DNA of 64,000 nucleotides from Salinisphaera sp049568105. GTDB taxonomy: Bacteria > Pseudomonadota > Gammaproteobacteria > Nevskiales > Salinisphaeraceae. The translations under genes and the position numbers were made by a program. Below are positions 53,421 to 63,134 of the stretch, in pieces. Location of the stretch: NCBI RefSeq assembly GCF_049568105.1, contig NZ_CP145335.1, positions 434,001 through 498,000 on the forward strand, given 5' to 3'. Below the pieces are notes generated by a model. It did not search any database. It saw nothing but the letters and a program-made list of their open reading frames with translations, and was not told the DNA's origin. Positions within the stretch are counted from its first letter, which is position 1. The number at the start of each line of letters is the position of its first letter.

Positions 53421-54647
53421 CTAATCGCGAGGTTCGATGACGCCTCGACTTGCGAGATCGGCAAGAGCGCGGTCGTCCAGATCGAGTCGTTCGCCGAGGA
53501 TCGAAGCCGTGTGCTGTCCAAGCATGGGCGGGGCGGCTTCGGCGTTGAGCGGCTGATCGTCGAAGCGGATCGGATTGCTGACCAAAGCCACATCGCGGCC
53601 GCTGGCATGCCGGCGGTTGATTTCGATATGGCGGTGTTTGACCTGCGGATCTCGAAAGACCTGCTTGAGATCGTTGATTGGTCCGCAGGGCACACCGGCC
53701 GTTTCCAGGCGTTCCAGCCAGTCGGCACGCGGGCGTTGGCGTAGTCGTTCGGCCAGCATCGGCACCAGCGTGTCGCGGTACGCGACGCGTTCGGCGTTGG
53801 TGGCAAAACGTGCGTCGCCGGCTAGGTCCGGCTGTTCTAAAACCGTACACAGGCGCTGGAACTGATCGTCGTTGCCAACCGCGATCACCATCTCGTCATC
53901 GGCCGTGGGGAACAGCTGATAGGGCACGATGGACGGGTGGGCATTGCCGCGCCGCCGCGGATTGTCGCCAGTGGCGAGGAAGCTGGCGGCTTGGTTGGCC
54001 ATGACACCGATCTGCACGTCGAACAGCGCCATGTCGATATGCGTGCCTTCGCCGGTCGTTGTGCGGTGGTGCAGGGCGGCCAGGATGGCGTTGGCGCTGT
54101 ACAGACCGGTGAATACGTCGGCGAAGGCCACGCCGGCTTTCATCGGCTCGCCGTCGGGTTCGCCGGTCACGCTCATCAGCCCGCCCATGGCCTGGATCAG
54201 GAAATCGTAGCCGGCGCGATGGGCATAGGGTCCGTTCTGGCCGAAGCCGGAAATCGAGCAGTACACGAGTTTTGGATTGAGGGCGTGTAGCGATTCGTAA
54301 TCGAGGCCGTAGCCGGCCAGCCCGCCGACCTTGAAGTTCTCGACCAGCACGTCGGATTCGGCGGCCAGATGCCGGATTAGGTCTTGGCCTTCCGGTTTGG
54401 AGAAGTCGATGCAGACCGAGTGCTTGCCACGATTGGCCGACAGGAAGTAGGCCGATTCGTCGGTGCCGTCCAGCCAGGGCGGCGCCCAGGCGCGGGTGTC
54501 GTCGCCGCTGCCCGGGCGTTCGATCTTAACGACTTCGGCGCCGAGGTCGGCCAACTGCTGGGTGCACCACGGCCCAGCCAGCACCCGCGACAGATCGAGC
54601 ACGCGGATGCCGTCGAGCGGCTTCGGCGTTTCGTCGTGCTCGGCCAC
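53421..54647 (-). CDS. Class III (CaiB/BaiF) CoA-transferase
   Basis: This 408-residue CoA-transferase has the family features LDLSRVLAGPWCTQQLADLG and GAEVVKIERPGSGDDTR, and the nucleophile Asp region in AGVAFADVFTGLYSANAI. Next to glutaryl-CoA dehydrogenase it is most likely a succinyl-CoA:glutarate CoA-transferase, activating glutarate. It starts with GTG three bases after the gcdH stop, so the genes are coupled. It faces the NicO gene. Confidence 0.88.
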   Translation of the reverse strand: MAEHDETPKPLDGIRVLDLSRVLAGPWCTQQLADLGAEVVKIERPGSGDDTRAWAPPWLDGTDESAYFLSANRGKHSVCIDFSKPEGQDLIRHLAAESDVLVENFKVGGLAGYGLDYESLHALNPKLVYCSISGFGQNGPYAHRAGYDFLIQAMGGLMSVTGEPDGEPMKAGVAFADVFTGLYSANAILAALHHRTTTGEGTHIDMALFDVQIGVMANQAASFLATGDNPRRRGNAHPSIVPYQLFPTADDEMVIAVGNDDQFQRLCTVLEQPDLAGDARFATNAERVAYRDTLVPMLAERLRQRPRADWLERLETAGVPCGPINDLKQVFRDPQVKHRHIEINRRHASGRDVALVSNPIRFDDQPLNAEAAPPMLGQHTASILGERLDLDDRALADLASRGVIEPRD

Positions 54648-54650
54648 GGA

Positions 54651-55829
54651 TTATTTGAACGCCTGGATACCGGTCTGGGCCCGGCCGAGGATCAGCGCAT
54701 GTACGTCGTGGGTGCCTTCGTAGGTATTTACGCTCTCCAGATTGAGCATGTGGTGCATGACGCCGTATTCGATCAGGATGCCGTTGCCGCCGTGCATGTC
54801 GCGGGCGCTGCGGGCGATATCGAGTGCCTTGCCGCAGTTGTTGCGCTTGATCAGCGAGATCATCTCCGGCGCATCGAGACCGGTATCGAGCAGTCGTCCG
54901 GCCTGCAACGCAGCTTGTAGACCGAGCGCGATCTCGGTCTGCATGTCGACCAGTTTTTTCTGAATCAGCTGGTTCGCCGCCAGCGGCTGATCGAACTGCG
55001 CGCGATCGAGCACATAAGCACGGCTGCGCTGCCAACAGGCTTCGGCTGCGCCCATCACGCCCCAGGCAATGCCGTAGCGGGCCTTGTTGAGACAGGCAAA
55101 CGGGCCGGACAGACCTTCGGCTTCTGGCAGCATCGCCGTATCGGGCACGAATACGTCGTGCATCGCGATTTCGCCGGTGATCGAAGCCCGTAGCGACAGC
55201 TTGCCCGGCATTTCCCAGACGTCGAAACCCTCGGCCGGCAGATCCACCAGAAAACCCTTGATGCGGCCGTCGTGGGCTTCGGATTTGGCCCAGACCAGGA
55301 CCACGTCGGCGATCGGGCTGTTGCCGATCCATTTCTTGGCGCCGGAGATCCGATAGCCGCCGTCGACTTGGACCGCGCGGGTGGTCATGCCGCCGGGGTT
55401 GGAGCCGGCCTCGGGCTCGGTCAGGCCGAAACCGCCGATGTATTCGCCGCGGGCCAGCCGCGGCAGATAGTGCTGTTTCTGGGCTTCGCTACCGAAGACC
55501 TCGATCGGATGCATGACCAGCGAGGACTGCACGCTCATCGCCGAGCGATAGCCGGAATCCACCCGTTCGACCTCCCGGGCGATCAGCCCGTAGGCCACGT
55601 GGCCCAGGCCCCCGCCGCCATAGCCTTCGGCTACGGTCGCACCCAGCAGACCGCGCTCGCCCAGCTCGGTCATGATCGCGCGGTCGAAGCAGCCGTGCTC
55701 GAAGGCGTCGTACACCCGCGGTTGCAGGTAGGTCTGGCAGTAGTCGTGGGCACGATCGCGGACGGCGCGCTCGGCCGCGCTGAGCTGGTCGTCCAGACGC
55801 AGCGGATCGTCCCAGTGGAAATCGGTCAT
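54651..55829 (-). CDS. gcdH: Glutaryl-CoA dehydrogenase
   Basis: This 392-residue acyl-CoA dehydrogenase oxidises and decarboxylates glutaryl-CoA to crotonyl-CoA. It has GLTEPEAGSNPGGM, KKWIGNSPIADV, the GcdH-like RSARDMHGGNGI segment, and the catalytic Glu in NTYEGTHD. It is the first gene of a two-gene unit with the CoA-transferase, giving a glutarate or lysine breakdown route. Confidence 0.92.
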   Translation of the reverse strand: MTDFHWDDPLRLDDQLSAAERAVRDRAHDYCQTYLQPRVYDAFEHGCFDRAIMTELGERGLLGATVAEGYGGGGLGHVAYGLIAREVERVDSGYRSAMSVQSSLVMHPIEVFGSEAQKQHYLPRLARGEYIGGFGLTEPEAGSNPGGMTTRAVQVDGGYRISGAKKWIGNSPIADVVLVWAKSEAHDGRIKGFLVDLPAEGFDVWEMPGKLSLRASITGEIAMHDVFVPDTAMLPEAEGLSGPFACLNKARYGIAWGVMGAAEACWQRSRAYVLDRAQFDQPLAANQLIQKKLVDMQTEIALGLQAALQAGRLLDTGLDAPEMISLIKRNNCGKALDIARSARDMHGGNGILIEYGVMHHMLNLESVNTYEGTHDVHALILGRAQTGIQAFK

Positions 55830-56104
55830 GAAGGTGTCCGTCCATCATTCGATATCTCAGGGCTAACACGAGACGACGTGACAGATAAAGCTGATCCGCA
55901 CGGCCGGGGCGCCTGCCATGTCTATGGCAGGGCGTCACCGACGATCGGTATGCCGATTTAGATCAGACAGGCGCCATGCTGCAGGTGGAGGCCGGGACCA
56001 TGGGCAAAATGGGGCCAACAGCGCGCCTTGGGCTCGTGACCGTGTCGTGCATCGCGACGGCATCTTCCTCTGGCGAGCGGCCGCAGCCGACGGTGGCCCG
56101 CGAT

Positions 56105-57095
56105 CAATCTGCTGATTACGGGCGGCGGCAGGATGGGCCTGGCCACGGCCGCTGTACTGGCCGAGCGCGGCCGGTCCTGGCCACCGTGCTCGATTCGGCG
56201 GCCTTGCCTCCACCAATTAGGCGGCCATCTCGGCCACAGCCGATTGATTCGCTTGGTCTATGGCGTGGGTCGAGATTATCTAAGGCCTTGCGCAACAGCA
56301 TTGGATGCGGGCCGACACTGGCCCGTGCCGATCCGGATCGCGCCATATTCGCTGCCGCGGCTTACTCAATGTCGGTGGCAGTGCTGCCCTCTCGGACGTT
56401 AAAAGCCAGCGCACAGGCGTTTGGGCTCGATGCCGAGGTGATAGGCGTACCCCAGGCTATCGCCTGGCTGGGCGCTGACGGGATGGCAGCGCCTCGTCTT
56501 CGAGCTGGACGCCGGCGTGCTGTTCGCAGGGCGCTCGTCGCGGTCGGGTACGAGGCGGTGGCGTGCCTGCCCTCGGTCGAGTGGCCTAGCGGGGCATCGG
56601 TCTGGTCGAAACGACGGATAGGTCGCGCGCGGTCGCAGCGGAGGGTTGGGACTAGCGCCGCAGATTCTGTGGGCCGGCGGTCGCGCCGTTGGCGGCAAAA
56701 ATTGCGGCTTACCGCTGCGCGCCATGGCGCCGATGTCGGGCCCGGATTGAGTGATACCGAAGCGCTGGGCGACGACTACGGTTTTCCGGCGTGGCGCGGT
56801 CGCGGCATCAAAATCGGTCGCACGACGCAGGCGCCGTTCGGCGATTTCGATATCGATGTAGCCGATCTGCGTGCCCTGCTCGCCCGGCATCTACCCGGGC
56901 TCGGTGCGCCCGGTCGAGGGGCGGCCGGCGTCTAACTCCGGACACTGGATAAGGCTTTTAGCATCGGTTTGCTGTGCCCTGCGCGGGCCACGGCTTCAAG
57001 TGCGCCTGCGATCGGCGACGGTTTGGCGCCATGCCTCGACCCGCAGCCGACATACGTTCGTTTTTCGGCTGCGAGCGTTTTGCGGTGCACCCGGC
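56105..57095 (+). pseudogene. Decayed sarcosine/N-methyltryptophan oxidase-like gene
   Basis: Pieces of one FAD oxidase are found in order but in different frames. LLITGGGRMGLATAAVLAERG (about 56108) would be the FAD motif, HSRLIRLVYG and DYLRP follow, then FELDAGVLFAG (about 56497). DDYGFPAWRGRGIKIGR and LRALLARHLPGL lie at about 56770-56900, and PCAGHGFKCA at about 56974. This order matches SolA/monomeric sarcosine oxidase. At least two frameshifts and a lost stretch are needed, so the gene is dead. It lies between gcdH and the molybdenum hydroxylase genes. Confidence 0.75.
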
Positions 57096-57121
57096 CACGG
57101 CGAGGGCGCACCGCGGTTGGT

Positions 57122-59383
57122 CTAGGCGCGGCCGAGTAGATCCTCGATCCCGATCGGAAAGCGCCGTACGCGGATGCCAGTGGCATGCCAGATCGCGTTG
57201 GCGATCGCGCCGCCGGTGCCGGTGATACCGATCTCGCCCACACCCTTCACCCCGAGGGCGTTGATGTGGGTATCGTCCTCGTGTACCGAAATGGCCTCGA
57301 TCGAGGGCACATCGGCATTGACTGGAACGTGATAGCCAGCCAGATCCGCGTTGGTCACGCGGCCCGTGCGCCGATCGACACTGGCGTGTTCGTGCAGCGC
57401 GAACGACACGCCCCAGACCATGCCGCCGAACAGTTGGCTTTCGACCATGCGCGGGTTGATCACCCGGCCGGCGGCGAAGGCGCCGACCAAGCGCGTCACA
57501 CGGATTTGGCCCAGATCCGGATCGATCTTGACCTCGGCGAACACTGCCCCGTGCGCATGCATGGCGAACTGTTCCTGGGCTGCCTGGTCGGGCGAGCCGG
57601 TGCCGCTGCCCTCGATCTCGGACAGGCCGGCCCGATTGAGGATATCGCGATAACTCTCGCTGCGGGCTTCATGACCGCGCCAGTGCAGCCGGCCGTTGCG
57701 GGCGACCAGTTCGCTGCGATCGGCGCCGTGCAGCAGCGAGGCTGGGTCGGCGCTGGCCAGTTCCGCGAGCTTGTCCAGCGCGTCCCGGCCCGCGTTGTGG
57801 ATCGCGTTGCCGGCAGTCGCGGTATGTCCGGAGCCGCCGGCGACGCCGGCATCCGGCAGGTCAGAGGCGCCGGCACGGAAGGTCGTATGGCCGAGTGCCA
57901 GGCCCAGGCTGTCGGCGCCGATCTGGGCCAGGGCGGTCCAGGCGCCCTGGCCCATGTCCTGGGCCCCGGTTTCGATCAGGCCGCTGCCATCGGCGCGGAT
58001 CAACGCCCGGGCATGGCCCTGGAACATCACTACCGGGAAGGTTGCAGTGCCCACGCCCCAGCCGACCTGCAGGCCATCGTCATCGCGCATCGAGCGCGGT
58101 TGCGGGTTGCGCCCGGCCCAGCCGAAACGTTCTGCGGCTTGGGCATAGCAGTCGCGCAGGCGTTTGGAGGAAAAATGCTTGCCGGAGATCGGTTCGACCT
58201 CGGCATAGTTGGCCAGGCGAAACGCCAACGGGTCCATGCCGCAGGCCTCGGCGGCTTCGTCGATCGCCGATTCCAGGGCCGGCGAGCCGGTGGCTTCGCC
58301 GGGTGCGCGCATGAACAGCGGCGTACCCGTGTTGACCCGCACGCCTTCGTAGGTGGTAGCGATCGCGGGGCTGGCATAGAGCGTATGCGATACGCTGGCA
58401 GCCGGTTCGAAGAAATCGTCGAACACGCTGGAGCTGGTACGTACATGATGCGACAGACCGGTCAGATGGCCGGCGTCGTCCATGCCGAGCTCGAGCCGCT
58501 GGCGCGTCGGCGCGCGGTGGCCGACTGGCCCGAACATCTGTTCGCGCCGGACCACCAGTTTGACCGGCGCGCCCACCAGCCGTGCCGCCATGATGCCAAG
58601 CGCCTGCGGCGACAGAATCATGCCCTTGCAGCCGAAGGCGCCGCCCAGGAACGGGCTGCGGATATGCACGTGGTCGGCATCGATGCCGAACAGTCCGGCC
58701 ACGCGGCTACGGGCGATGGTCATCGCCTGGCTGGGGGTGTCCAGCGTGAGCGTGTCGCCGTCCCAGCTCGCGACGATGGCATGCGGCTCCATCGGATGAT
58801 GGTACTGGGCCGAGGTGTCGTAGGTCGCATCGATACGGCGGGTCGCCTGCGCCAACCCGGCCTCGATATCGCCGACGCCGGATTCGGCCGGTTCGCCGGG
58901 ACCGACGCCGTCGGGCACAAAGGCCTCGCCGGCATCCAGGCCGACCAATGGCGTTTCGGTTTCGTATTCCGGTTTCAGCAGGGCGGCGCCCTCGGTGGCG
59001 GCCTCCAGCGTTTCGGCGATCACCACGGCGATCGGCTGGCCGGGGTAGCGCACGCGATCGTTCTGCAGCAGATCGAGGCGGAACATGAACGGATCGTCGC
59101 GCTCGTCCGGATCCTTGAACAGTTTGGGGCGATGGTCGGGCGTCATCACGTCGACCACGCCGGGGTGGGCTTTCGCGGCCTCGATGTCGAGGCCGGTGAC
59201 ACGCCCGGCAGCGATGCTCGAAACCGCCATCGCCGCATGCAGCATGCCGGCCGGATGGTTGTCGGCGGCATAGGTCGCGGCACCGGTGACCTTGAGCACG
59301 CCGTCGGTGCGGGTGATCGGCTGGCCGATACTGGCCTCGCTCTGTTGGCGGGCCTGCGACTGGATGGATGTGATCTCAGGCAT
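57122..59383 (-). CDS. Molybdopterin-binding subunit of a xanthine-dehydrogenase-type hydroxylase (PaoC/YagR-like)
   Basis: This 753-residue large subunit binds the molybdenum cofactor. It has the SIGQPITRTDGVLKVTGAAT opening of YagR-type subunits, GGAFGCKG and FMRAPGEATG in the cofactor region, QDMGQGAWTA, and the active-site Glu in KGVGEIGITG near residue 717. The ATG at 59383 has GGAGG upstream and overlaps the stop of the FAD subunit. Aldehydes or N-heterocycles are likely substrates. The antisense frame of 738 codons over this gene is an artefact. Confidence 0.9.
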   Translation of the reverse strand: MPEITSIQSQARQQSEASIGQPITRTDGVLKVTGAATYAADNHPAGMLHAAMAVSSIAAGRVTGLDIEAAKAHPGVVDVMTPDHRPKLFKDPDERDDPFMFRLDLLQNDRVRYPGQPIAVVIAETLEAATEGAALLKPEYETETPLVGLDAGEAFVPDGVGPGEPAESGVGDIEAGLAQATRRIDATYDTSAQYHHPMEPHAIVASWDGDTLTLDTPSQAMTIARSRVAGLFGIDADHVHIRSPFLGGAFGCKGMILSPQALGIMAARLVGAPVKLVVRREQMFGPVGHRAPTRQRLELGMDDAGHLTGLSHHVRTSSSVFDDFFEPAASVSHTLYASPAIATTYEGVRVNTGTPLFMRAPGEATGSPALESAIDEAAEACGMDPLAFRLANYAEVEPISGKHFSSKRLRDCYAQAAERFGWAGRNPQPRSMRDDDGLQVGWGVGTATFPVVMFQGHARALIRADGSGLIETGAQDMGQGAWTALAQIGADSLGLALGHTTFRAGASDLPDAGVAGGSGHTATAGNAIHNAGRDALDKLAELASADPASLLHGADRSELVARNGRLHWRGHEARSESYRDILNRAGLSEIEGSGTGSPDQAAQEQFAMHAHGAVFAEVKIDPDLGQIRVTRLVGAFAAGRVINPRMVESQLFGGMVWGVSFALHEHASVDRRTGRVTNADLAGYHVPVNADVPSIEAISVHEDDTHINALGVKGVGEIGITGTGGAIANAIWHATGIRVRRFPIGIEDLLGRA

Positions 59384-60437
59384 GGGCTGGGCCTCCGTTG
59401 ACGCGGGCAAAGGGCGAGGCCGGCAGGGCAGGCATCGTAGCCGGCGTGCCGGCCGCGGCATTGGCCAGTACCCGCTTGATGACGCGCTGCGCCAGTTCGA
59501 TCTTGAACGCGTTGTCGCCGGACGGTTCGGCGTCGGTCAGTGCGGCCCGGGCCGCCTGTTCGAAGGCCTCCGGCGAGGGAAACGCGCCGACGAGCGCGGC
59601 TTCGGCGGCCGCGGCCCGCCATGGTTTGGGGGCGATGCCGCCAAGCGCGATGCGCGCGTTCCGGATGCTGCCGTCGTCGGCCAGATCGAGCCCGGCGGCC
59701 GCGGAGACCAGAGCAAACGCATAGGAAGTGCGCTCGCGCACTTTGAGATAGCGGGCATGCCCGGCGAAGGCTGCGGCTTCGGCCGGCAGGCGGATCGCGA
59801 CGATCAACTCGCCCGGGGCCAGTTCGTTCTCGATATCCGGTCGGTCGCCCGGCAGGCGGTGGAAGTCCGCCAGCGGTACACAGCGCCAGTCATTAGCGCT
59901 TTCGATTTCGACGACGGCATCGAAAGCGGCCAGGGCCACGCAGAAATCCGAGGGATGGGTCGCAATGCAATGTTCGCTCCAGCCGAGGATCGCATGCGAA
60001 CGGTTGTCCCCTTCGCGGGCATCGCAGCCGGCGCCCGGGTTGCGCTTGTTGCAGGCCGATGCCGGGTCGTAAAAATAGGCACAGCGGGTACGTTGCAACA
60101 GATTGCCGCCGACGGTCGCGGCATTGCGCAGCTGCGGCGAGGCACCGGACAGCAGCGCCTCGGCGACGGCCGGATAGGCCGCGGCAAAAGCCTCGTCATA
60201 GGCGAGATCCGAATTGCGGACCATGGCACCGATGCGCACGCCGCCGTCGGCCATGTGCTCGATTTGATCGAGATCGGGCAGCTGCGTGATATCGACCAGG
60301 CGAGACGGGCGCAGGACGTCGGCCTTCATCAGATCGAGCAGATTGGTGCCGGCTGCGAGCGCGCTCGCGCCCGGCCGAGCCAAGGCCTCGGCAGCTTCGG
60401 CGACCGACGCGGGCCGGAGATATTCGAAGCGATTCAT
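59376..60437 (-). CDS. FAD-binding subunit with [4Fe-4S] Cys set (PaoB/YagS-like)
   Basis: This 353-residue medium subunit has the FAD-binding ALAAGTNLLDLMKADVLRPS and ATVGGNLLQRTRCAY regions. Four Cys residues (119, 129, 138 and 157) are spaced as in PaoB, whose extra [4Fe-4S] cluster is bound by Cys in the same region. That separates it from ordinary XdhB subunits. It overlaps its neighbours by four and eight bases. Confidence 0.9.
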   Translation of the reverse strand: MNRFEYLRPASVAEAAEALARPGASALAAGTNLLDLMKADVLRPSRLVDITQLPDLDQIEHMADGGVRIGAMVRNSDLAYDEAFAAAYPAVAEALLSGASPQLRNAATVGGNLLQRTRCAYFYDPASACNKRNPGAGCDAREGDNRSHAILGWSEHCIATHPSDFCVALAAFDAVVEIESANDWRCVPLADFHRLPGDRPDIENELAPGELIVAIRLPAEAAAFAGHARYLKVRERTSYAFALVSAAAGLDLADDGSIRNARIALGGIAPKPWRAAAAEAALVGAFPSPEAFEQAARAALTDAEPSGDNAFKIELAQRVIKRVLANAAAGTPATMPALPASPFARVNGGPAHA

Positions 60438-60931
60438 GACGAGGCCTCCGATTCGCTATGGCCGATTCGGGCCGAGGCGTCGAGTACGGCCTCGGTAATA
60501 CCGATATAGGCACCGCAGCGACAAAGATTGCCGCTCATGTTTTCACGCACCCGCTCGGGGTCGGTGCCAGCCTGACCCTCGCGGATCAGGCCGATCGCGC
60601 TCATGATCTGGCCCGGCGTACAGTAGCCGCACTGGAAGCCGTCGTGTTCGATGAAGGCCGCCTGGACCGGGTGTAGTTCGGGGCCCTCGGCCACCCCTTC
60701 GATGGTCTCGATGTTGGCGCCGTCCAGGCTGGCGGCCAGTGTCAGGCAGGAGTTGATGCGGCGGCCGTCAACGAGCACCGTGCAGGCGCCGCACTGGCCG
60801 CGGTCGCAGCCTTTCTTGGTTCCGGTGAGATGCAGCCGCTCGCGCAGCAGGTCGAGCAGGGTGACCCGCGGGTCGTCTAGCTCGAGCGCGCGGCGGTGCC
60901 CGTTGATCGTCAGCGTCAGGGGCAGCGTCAT
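60434..60931 (-). CDS. [2Fe-2S] subunit of the molybdenum hydroxylase (PaoA/YagT-like)
   Basis: This 165-residue small subunit has eight cluster Cys: 42, 47, 50 and 62 in the plant-type ferredoxin part, and 101, 104, 137 and 139 (CGYCTPGQ, CRCG) in the helical part. E. coli PaoA has a Tat signal; this protein begins directly at the ferredoxin domain, so the complex should be cytoplasmic. GGAG lies eight bases upstream of the ATG. It is the first gene of the operon and diverges from a TetR gene. Confidence 0.92.
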   Translation of the reverse strand: MTLPLTLTINGHRRALELDDPRVTLLDLLRERLHLTGTKKGCDRGQCGACTVLVDGRRINSCLTLAASLDGANIETIEGVAEGPELHPVQAAFIEHDGFQCGYCTPGQIMSAIGLIREGQAGTDPERVRENMSGNLCRCGAYIGITEAVLDASARIGHSESEASS

Positions 60932-61096
60932 GCAGTGGCTCCGATCGATGAGATTGGCGAGAATGGCCCGGGGTAAGCCGGGTACGGTCGGGTGTGACCA
61001 CGATGGGTGCGTGGCATATTCATCGCCGATTACTGGGTCGTCTCGAATATACGGAGGCAGCCCTCCACTTTGCAACCGTTTCATGATTTCGATTTG

Positions 61097-61687
61097 ATGA
61101 ACACGCCGAAAGCGAAAAAACAACGCCCGATGCGCGCCGATGCCCGGCGCAATCGGGAGCGGTTGCTAGAAGCTGCGGCGGCGGTGTTCGCGCGTGATGG
61201 TGCCCGAGCCAGCCGCGAAGCGGTGGCCCGTGAAGCCGAGCTCGGTATCGGCACCCTGTATCGGCATTTTCCGACTCGCGAAGCGTTGTACGAAGCGGTC
61301 TACGAACGCGAGGTCATTCAGCTGGCCGAACGGGCCGAGATGCTGGCGACCCAGACCCATGCGGTCGCGGCCCTGCGTGAATGGCTGGCCGCTCTGGTGG
61401 CGATGGTCGCGACCAAGAAAGGCATGGCCGGTGCACTGGCGCTGTCCGCCGACCGAACCAAGGCGATTTCCTCGCATCTATCCGGCCGCTTGACTTCAGT
61501 TTTGGCTGGTCTGCTCGAGCGCACCGTGCAGGCCGGCACGATTCGCGCCGATGTCAGCGCCGACGAACTATTGCATGCCATCGTCGGCATGTGTCTGCTC
61601 CAGGATCAGCCAGGCTGGCAGGCCAGCGTGCGCCGCTTGACCGATTTGTTGGTCGATGGGCTCTGTATCGAGCCTCGCCGGGCGTAG
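61097..61687 (+). CDS. TetR family transcriptional regulator
   Basis: This 196-residue repressor has the N-terminal helix-turn-helix (RRNRERLLEAAAAVFARDG through IGTLYRHFPTREALYEAVYE) and a helical ligand domain like that of TetR_C_33-type regulators. It diverges from the molybdenum hydroxylase operon over 165 bases and probably controls it. The start at 61097 is preferred over upstream frame starts that reach into the promoter. Confidence 0.88.
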   Translation: MNTPKAKKQRPMRADARRNRERLLEAAAAVFARDGARASREAVAREAELGIGTLYRHFPTREALYEAVYEREVIQLAERAEMLATQTHAVAALREWLAALVAMVATKKGMAGALALSADRTKAISSHLSGRLTSVLAGLLERTVQAGTIRADVSADELLHAIVGMCLLQDQPGWQASVRRLTDLLVDGLCIEPRRA

Positions 61688-62414
61688 TCGGCGGTCGCGG
61701 CCGACGTGCGTCGCCTCGCATCTCCGCCGGTTTGATATCGCCGCCGTGGCCTGGCGGTTTTCGGTTCGATTGGGGCCCAAGGCGCTGTGATCCCCCAACC
61801 GCTGCCCGGAGCCGCGAGCGGCCGGTTCTCGGATCGCCGATGCCGACCGTGGGTCGAGCTGATCGCAAGACGGACTATTACGGCGCGCCCGGTCTGTAGA
61901 CGGTATGGGGCCGGCTCGACGGCTAGAGCGCTGCAGATAGGGTCTTAAAGGCGCATCAGTCCGGTCGCGGACGGCGTGGCCATGCCGAGAACATGGTCTG
62001 TGTTGCAGTTTCCTCCGGGCGCCGTGTGGCGACCCCAAATCGTGGCTGGCCGGGCGAGCCGCCGGTTCTGGCGCGGGTTCTGGGCGTGCCACGAGCCAGG
62101 CACGTAACGCGGCCCGGCGCGATTGGGGCCGCAATCCAGCGTTGCCGCCCACGTCGCGCCACGATGCGGTACTCGCGGCGCTTCAGCGGGCAGCCCAACA
62201 GCCCTAGGCCAATAGCCCTAGCCCAACGGCCCAGCCCGGCCGCGACAGGCTGGGCCCTGGTTTGTGGGCTGGCTTGGGAGGGTGCGCGCGCTAAGGGCGA
62301 AGCGGCCCAGCCGACGTATTCGACTATCGACTATTCGACCATTGGTATAATGACGTAATCAGTACATATCCGGTTTAATTCGAGCCAACGAATCGCGACC
62401 TCGGTTGGACAGGT
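61688..62414. promoter_or_regulatory. Long intergenic stretch with the promoter of the sugar ABC operon
   Basis: No gene was recognised in about 700 bases. A perfect -10 box, TATAAT, lies at 62346-62351. Two TATTCGAC direct repeats, 15 bases apart, lie just upstream (about 62317-62339). ATTCG-AGCCAA-CGAAT (62378-62393) is a small dyad in the leader. GGCCCAGCC/GGCTGGGCC (62228-62256) is a GC-rich hairpin. A segment near 62147 shares GCGTTGCCGC and a few more bases with the dispersed repeat. Confidence 0.5.
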
Positions 62415-63134
62415 ATGTCGTTTTCCGGATTTGTCGACGCGCGCATTCTGGGCGGTGTCGCAGCGCTGGCCTTGCTGCTGGGCGTTATGGCGCTCATGGC
62501 GCCGGGCCCGCTGATTGCGGTGCGCGCGGTCGACCCAGATACCGGTCGGGTGGTCCTGAACGATCCGCAGGAGGTCAACGCCGCGGGCACGAACCAGAAA
62601 TTCGCCCCGGGCAGTTTCGACGCCAGCCAGTATGTGGCCGGCATCTGGTCATCGAAGATCCAGCCTTGGGCGAGCCAGCACGCGGTCGAACTGGATACAT
62701 TGCTAGCGGCACTCGCCAGCGACCGTGAACGCGCCGAAAAACAATATGGCGTGGTCTCCGGCGGGGGCAGCTATAACTTCATCGTGCAGGGCACGGCCCA
62801 GGTGGCTGCGGTCGATACCTCGACCCCGGTCGGCACCCTCGAGCTACACGAGCCGGAGGGCGCGAATCACAAGCTCAGCCTGTATGCCGGGCCGCTGGTG
62901 TTCGGTACCGCCCTGCGGGATGCCTTTCCGTTTTTGAAGCTCAACGATTTCACCAATCAGATGCAATACGCCAGCGTCGCCAAGGCGCTGAACAAGCAGG
63001 CGCTCAAACAGGCCTATGACGGGCTCCAGGTCGACCAGCTGAAGGGCCGGACGATCCATTTCATCGGCGCCTTCGCCGAATCGCCCGACGGCGCGTTCGA
63101 CATCGTGCCGATCGATATCGAGGCCGGCTCATGA
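62415..63134 (+). CDS. DUF2291 family membrane-anchored protein
   Basis: This 239-residue protein has one N-terminal membrane helix (about residues 11-31) and a DUF2291 body. The family is usually a periplasmic lipoprotein encoded with ribose/xylose-type sugar ABC transporters; here no lipobox Cys is seen, so the helix stays as an anchor. Typical parts are FDASQYVAGIWSSKIQP and VSGGGSYNFIVQGTAQV. It overlaps the ATPase gene by four bases (ATGA). Function is unknown. Confidence 0.82.
   Translation: MSFSGFVDARILGGVAALALLLGVMALMAPGPLIAVRAVDPDTGRVVLNDPQEVNAAGTNQKFAPGSFDASQYVAGIWSSKIQPWASQHAVELDTLLAALASDRERAEKQYGVVSGGGSYNFIVQGTAQVAAVDTSTPVGTLELHEPEGANHKLSLYAGPLVFGTALRDAFPFLKLNDFTNQMQYASVAKALNKQALKQAYDGLQVDQLKGRTIHFIGAFAESPDGAFDIVPIDIEAGS

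Noticed and set aside
57185..59401. A 738-codon open frame on the plus strand.
   Set aside because: It is antisense to the molybdopterin subunit, which has all family motifs; long antisense frames are common in GC-rich genes.
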